Shown: piece by piece, positions 6,435 through 9,377 of the stretch
Position numbering within the stretch: position 1 is the stretch's first letter
Layout of the letters: every line of letters starts with the position of its first letter
Assembly (NCBI GenBank): GCA_003023125.1
Contig: PXSY01000186.1
Span: 1 to 9,377 of the forward strand
Reading direction: 5' to 3'
DNA length: 9,377 nucleotides
Origin: Bacteroidetes bacterium QH_10_64_19
Lineage (GTDB): Bacteria; Bacteroidota; Rhodothermia; Rhodothermales; Salinibacteraceae
Notes under the pieces: model-generated
What the model was told of the DNA's origin: nothing
Database searches by the model: none
The model's input: the letters and a program-made list of their open reading frames with translations, nothing else
Translations under genes and position numbers: made by a program

Positions 6435-6505
6435 AGGGGCTCCGAAGATTCGATTCCAGAAGCGGGACAACCACCGCATAAGAACGTGTTCGACCGGGGA
6501 GAGGT

Positions 6506-7837
6506 CTACAGGCCCCCGCCTTGCCGGGGACTGCGCATCTTGCCACTCTTCATGAAGCCATCGTAGTGGCGCATGAGCAGATGACTTTCAATCTGTTGAA
6601 GCGTGTCTAGCGTCACCTGCACGAGGATGAGGAGACTCGTTCCGCCGTAAAACATGGCAAAACCTTGCGAGACCCCCGCTCGCATGGCAAACGCCGGGAA
6701 GATGGCCACAAGGCCTAGGAAGATTGATCCCGGTAAGGTAATGCGTGTCAGAACGGTGTCGATAAACTCGCTGGTCTGCTTTCCGGGCCGAATGCCCGGA
6801 ATGAATCCACCCTGCCGTTTCATGGTGTCCGCCATTTCCTGGGGGTTCACCGTGATCGCGGTGTAGAAGTACGTGAAGAAGACGACCACCACGAAAAACA
6901 GGGCCGAGTAGCTCATGCTGCTGATGTCCGAGAACCAGGCCCCGATTCGTTGCATCGTCGGGTTGTTGGGGAAGAACGAGGCAATGGTCGAGGGGATGAA
7001 CATGATCGACTGGGCGAAGATAATCGGCATCACACCCGCGGCGTTTACGCGCAGCGGGAGATACTGGGTCGTTCCGCCCTGCACTTTTTCGCCCACGACG
7101 CGCTTGGCGTACTGCACGGGGATGCGCCGCATGCCCTGTGACACCAGGACCACAGATCCTGTGACGAGGACCCAGATCCCAATCTCCACGAGCAGGATAA
7201 AGATGTTGTCCCCAATTAGGCTGACCTCGTTCATCAGCGCCTGAGGGAGAAAGGCGATAATGCCAATCATAATGATCAGCGAAATTCCGTTCCCAATCCC
7301 GTCTTCGCTGATGCGCTCCCCGAGCCACATCACGAACGCCGTGCCACTCGTGAGCACGACCACCGTCGTAATCGTAAAGAGCGTAGAGTTGATGACGATG
7401 GCCCGGCCCGTAGCACCGGCCAGCAGATTGATGGAGTACCCAATCGACTGCAGCGCCGTGATGCCGATGGTTCCGTACCGAGTCAGCTGCGTGATTCGAC
7501 GCCGCCCCTCTTCCCCCTCCCGCTGCAACTTCTGAAAATATGGCACTACGGCCCCCATCAACTGAATGATGATCGACGCCGTAATGTACGGCATGATGCC
7601 CAGCGCAAAGATCCCAGCCTGTTTGAACGCACCCCCAACGAACATGTCGAGGAACCCAAACAGTCCGCCTCCGCTCTCCTGCGCCCGAACTTGGGAAAGA
7701 GCAGCGGCATCTACGCCCGGAAGGGTGACGTGTGTGCCGAGGCGATAGATGATGAGGAGACCGAGCGTATACAGGATGCGCTCGCGAAGCTCCTGGACAC
7801 TCCAAATGTTGCGGATGCTCTCGGCAAAACCAGCCAT
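6506..7837 (-). CDS. secY: protein translocase subunit SecY
   Basis: SecY is the pore-forming inner-membrane subunit of the Sec translocon, acting with SecE, SecG and SecA. The 443-residue product shows ten hydrophobic segments. Landmarks in order are RERILYTLGLLIIYRLGTHV (TM1), the plug region with FVGGAFKQAGIFALGIMPYI, then ASIIIQLMGAVVPYF, the cytosolic loop QREGEEGRRRITQLTRYGT, and WLGERISEDGIGNGISLIIM. The long cytosolic loop before TM9 has GFIPGIRPGKQTSEFI, and the C-tail is QQIESHLLMRHYDGFM. Length is normal for the family (E. coli 443). The ATG at 7837 has AGAGG 8 nt upstream, one of the few clear Shine-Dalgarno sites in the operon. It lies after rplO (59-bp spacer), as is usual. Confidence 0.98.
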   Translation of the reverse strand: MAGFAESIRNIWSVQELRERILYTLGLLIIYRLGTHVTLPGVDAAALSQVRAQESGGGLFGFLDMFVGGAFKQAGIFALGIMPYITASIIIQLMGAVVPYFQKLQREGEEGRRRITQLTRYGTIGITALQSIGYSINLLAGATGRAIVINSTLFTITTVVVLTSGTAFVMWLGERISEDGIGNGISLIIMIGIIAFLPQALMNEVSLIGDNIFILLVEIGIWVLVTGSVVLVSQGMRRIPVQYAKRVVGEKVQGGTTQYLPLRVNAAGVMPIIFAQSIMFIPSTIASFFPNNPTMQRIGAWFSDISSMSYSALFFVVVVFFTYFYTAITVNPQEMADTMKRQGGFIPGIRPGKQTSEFIDTVLTRITLPGSIFLGLVAIFPAFAMRAGVSQGFAMFYGGTSLLILVQVTLDTLQQIESHLLMRHYDGFMKSGKMRSPRQGGGL

Positions 7838-7896
7838 GTGTTAGCCTCTTTGGTACGTGAGCCGCAGGAGAACGGATGTGTCGCGCAATCGACCGG

Positions 7897-8367
7897 TTAC
7901 TCGTCAATGGCGGTGACCGATCCTCCCGCATCTTCGATTTTCTCCTGAGCGGAGGTACTGAACGCATGCGCCGACACGTCCAGCGCCTCTTCAATCTCCC
8001 CGTCGCCCAGAATTTTGACGCGGTCGGCACTGCGAACAACCCCCAGGTCTTCGAGCACCTCCGGGGTGACCGGCTCATCCGGGTCGAGTCGACCCTCGTC
8101 GGTCAGCCGCTGGAGCCGTCGCACGTTGGCCACATTGTAATCGGTGCGGAAGGGGGCGTTGTTAAATCCATGCTTCGGGACCCGCTGGAAAAGCGGTGTC
8201 TGCCCGCCTTCGAACCAGATCGGACGGGTTCCCTCTCCCGATCGGCTGCTCTGGCCCTTCGTGCCCCGGGTCGAACTATGTGCCCCTCGACCGGAACCTT
8301 CTCCGCGGCCGAGCCGCTGTTTCGAATGGGTGGCGCCCTCCGCCGGTTTAAGGTTGCTTAAATCCAT
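7897..8367 (-). CDS. rplO: 50S ribosomal protein L15
   Basis: L15 is a late-assembly protein of the large subunit with a long RNA-penetrating N-terminal arm. The 156-residue product begins MDLSNLKPAEGATHSKQRLG and has the Gly/Arg-rich arm GRGEGSGRGAHSSTRGTKGQ, then RSGEGTRPIWFEGGQTPLFQ, RVPKHGFNN, and the globular domain with a more acidic end than E. coli (VTPEVLEDLG, GDGEIEEALDVSAHAFS). The start at 8367 matches the family start. The same frame is open back through the whole rpsE-rplO gap and into rpsE, so a fusion starting at 8643 (92 extra residues) cannot be excluded, but those residues have no L15 character. No Shine-Dalgarno sequence precedes 8367. Confidence 0.96.
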   Translation of the reverse strand: MDLSNLKPAEGATHSKQRLGRGEGSGRGAHSSTRGTKGQSSRSGEGTRPIWFEGGQTPLFQRVPKHGFNNAPFRTDYNVANVRRLQRLTDEGRLDPDEPVTPEVLEDLGVVRSADRVKILGDGEIEEALDVSAHAFSTSAQEKIEDAGGSVTAIDE

Positions 8368-8448
8368 GGGTCTGTCGTTGTTCTCATCACAGTCGAGTAC
8401 GTATCGGATTCCCCCTCCAGTTTCTGTCGGTGGAGCGTCATTCGCCAT

Positions 8449-8605
8449 CTCTTCTGCCACCACCAGATCGCTGAAATCATGGCACGAATCCAGGGCGTGT
8501 CTCTTGGTGAACGAGCGTGTTGCGGAGGCCAAAGGCTCAGTCCATCGCCCGCTAACTCTCAACACGCTCGCCGATGCGTCAACGTCGGATCCTACGCCTG
8601 CGCAT
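8449..8605 (-). pseudogene. rpmD: probable decayed rpmD (ribosomal protein L30) relic
   Basis: This is the position of rpmD in the spc operon, but no frame encodes an intact L30. Pieces resembling L30 occur in the right order in three frames. From an ATG at 8605 (GGAG just upstream) one frame reads RIGERVES, stop, RAMD, stop, then AFGLRNTLVHQ (8504-8536), recalling the IGRP...QRATL.ALGLR core. A second frame reads RDTPWIRAMISAI (8466-8504), recalling DTP.IRGMI. A third reads SDLVVAEE (8449-8472), recalling HLV.VEE. About 52 codons fit L30 (near 60) with small deletions. The relic reading would need at least two frameshifts and two in-frame stops. The alternatives are sequencing error or chance similarity in spacer DNA. 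Confidence 0.55.
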
Positions 8606-8635
8606 GACTCCGCAGCAGGTAGGACGCCGAGAGCA

Positions 8636-9163
8636 CTAGCCATTAAAAACCTTCTCAAGGGGAATATCGCGGCGCCGGGCCACCTCCAGGGCATCTTCTG
8701 TCTCTGCAAGAGCGTTGATGGTGGCCTTCACCTGATTGTGTGGATTGGAGGTCCCTATGGACTTGGTGAGCACATTCCGGTATCCGGCACACTCGAGGAC
8801 CGCGCGCACTCCCCCGCCGGCAATGACGCCCGTTCCGGGTGCCGCCGGCTTCAGGAGAACTTCTCCGGCATCCTGCTTGCCCACGATCTTGTGAGGAATC
8901 GTGCCATCGCGCAAGGGAACGCGGATCACATTTTTCTTCGCGTCATCGGCCCCCTTCGAAATGGCGCTCGATACCTCATTGGCCTTTCCAAGCCCGGCGC
9001 CCACGAGGCCGTCTTCATTGCCAACAACGACAACGGTATTGAATGAGAATCGACGTCCCCCCTTCACGACCTTCGAGACGCGGTTGACCGATACGAGTCG
9101 ATCAACCCAGTTCTCCTGTCGCTTTTCGGCGTTGACGCGCTTTCGTTCTTTTCGGTCCGCCAT
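8636..9163 (-). CDS. rpsE: 30S ribosomal protein S5
   Basis: S5 lies near the mRNA entry and decoding region of the small subunit and affects accuracy and spectinomycin response. The 175-residue product has an N-terminal double-stranded-RNA-binding-like domain (about 17-82: [53 protein letters not shown]). The C-terminal domain follows (about 83-160: [59 protein letters not shown]), ending [13 protein letters not shown]. Length is near E. coli (167). It follows rplR with a 57-bp spacer that shows no Shine-Dalgarno sequence. An ATG at 8643 overlaps its stop codon (ATGGCTAG), where rpmD would normally start. Confidence 0.98.
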   Translation of the reverse strand: MADRKERKRVNAEKRQENWVDRLVSVNRVSKVVKGGRRFSFNTVVVVGNEDGLVGAGLGKANEVSSAISKGADDAKKNVIRVPLRDGTIPHKIVGKQDAGEVLLKPAAPGTGVIAGGGVRAVLECAGYRNVLTKSIGTSNPHNQVKATINALAETEDALEVARRRDIPLEKVFNG

Positions 9164-9220
9164 GTCAGTTTGTGCTGCGTGCGTGGAGTACGTACTAAAG
9201 TGATTGAGGGAGGTGGGCGC

Positions 9221-9377
9221 CTAAAGCTGGAGCCCCCCCTCTCGAGCCCCCTCGGCCAGCGCCTCGATCCGCCCATGATATTTGTACCCGCTCCGATCAA
9301 AAACGGCCTTCTCGATGCCCGACTCGTCGGCACGCTCGGCAAGAAGCTCACCGACGGCCCTGCTTTCTTCGGTCGGG
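9221..9377 (-). CDS. rplR: 50S ribosomal protein L18 (partial, N-terminus outside window)
   Basis: Only the last 51 codons are visible. They read [20 protein letters not shown], then [20 protein letters not shown] and [11 protein letters not shown]. This is the standard L18 C-terminal half (family pattern A..VG..lA.ra...GI..vvFDRgGy.YHGRv.aLadgaREgGL.F). L18 binds 5S rRNA in the central protuberance of the large subunit together with L5 and L25. It ends with Leu rather than the usual Phe. Position ahead of rpsE is the standard spc operon order. Confidence 0.97.
   Translation of the reverse strand, partial: PTEESRAVGELLAERADESGIEKAVFDRSGYKYHGRIEALAEGAREGGLQL

Noticed and set aside
6435..6479. 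15-residue N-terminal extension of methionine aminopeptidase
   Set aside because: It lacks a ribosome binding site, whereas the internal ATG has GGAG at good spacing and the family-typical start. It is not fully excluded.
6588..8078. 496-codon minus-strand frame overlapping secY out of phase
   Set aside because: It is rich in His, Arg and Pro with no membrane segments, while the other frame is a full SecY with a ribosome binding site.
8144..9046. 300-codon open frame on the + strand across rplO, the rpmD gap and rpsE
   Set aside because: It is antisense to rpsE and rplO and has no recognisable domain; it does not explain the rpmD gap.
9187..9196. 10-bp palindrome AGTACGTACT in the rplR-rpsE spacer
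   Set aside because: It is short, isolated and inside an operon; such a palindrome can arise by chance and nothing around it supports a regulatory role.

Overview
The window is a stretch of bacterial chromosome with about 60 % G+C. Every gene I can support lies on the minus strand. The strongest lineage signals are strongly acidic ribosomal and RNA polymerase proteins, an L17 with a long Asp/Glu/Ser/Thr tail, a TonB-dependent receptor with a carboxypeptidase-regulatory-like N-terminal domain, and sparse Shine-Dalgarno sites. Together they point to a halophilic Rhodothermota/Bacteroidota bacterium, most likely Salinibacter or a close relative (inference).

Reading in the direction of transcription (high to low coordinates), 9377-1999 is the end of the spc operon joined to the alpha operon: rplR (partial), rpsE, a stretch where rpmD is expected, rplO, secY, map, infA, rpsM, rpsK, rpsD, rpoA, rplQ. 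A good intrinsic terminator follows at 1925-1958. These genes make ribosomal proteins, the SecY translocon pore, methionine aminopeptidase, IF1 and the RNA polymerase alpha subunit. Two small ribosomal protein genes are missing from their usual places. Between rpsE and rplO there is no intact rpmD (L30), only L30-like pieces scattered over three frames. Between infA and rpsM there is no rpmJ (L36), only an orphan Shine-Dalgarno-like sequence and a UUCG hairpin. The rpsK-rpsD spacer carries an AT-rich element made of two inverted heptamer-repeat tracts.

Below the terminator, 1770-1 looks like a separate metal-related unit. A small secreted or membrane-anchored Cys/His-rich protein (1270-1770) is followed by a TonB-dependent outer-membrane receptor (1-1190, running off the window). 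The receptor resembles the copper receptors OprC/NosA at the plug motif and keeps an HxM pair, but has Gly where those proteins have the copper-ligand Cys. A perfect 7-3-7 inverted repeat (1838-1854) upstream of the pair is a candidate operator. The receptor unit and the ribosomal relics are the parts most worth a second look; the rest is standard housekeeping sequence.
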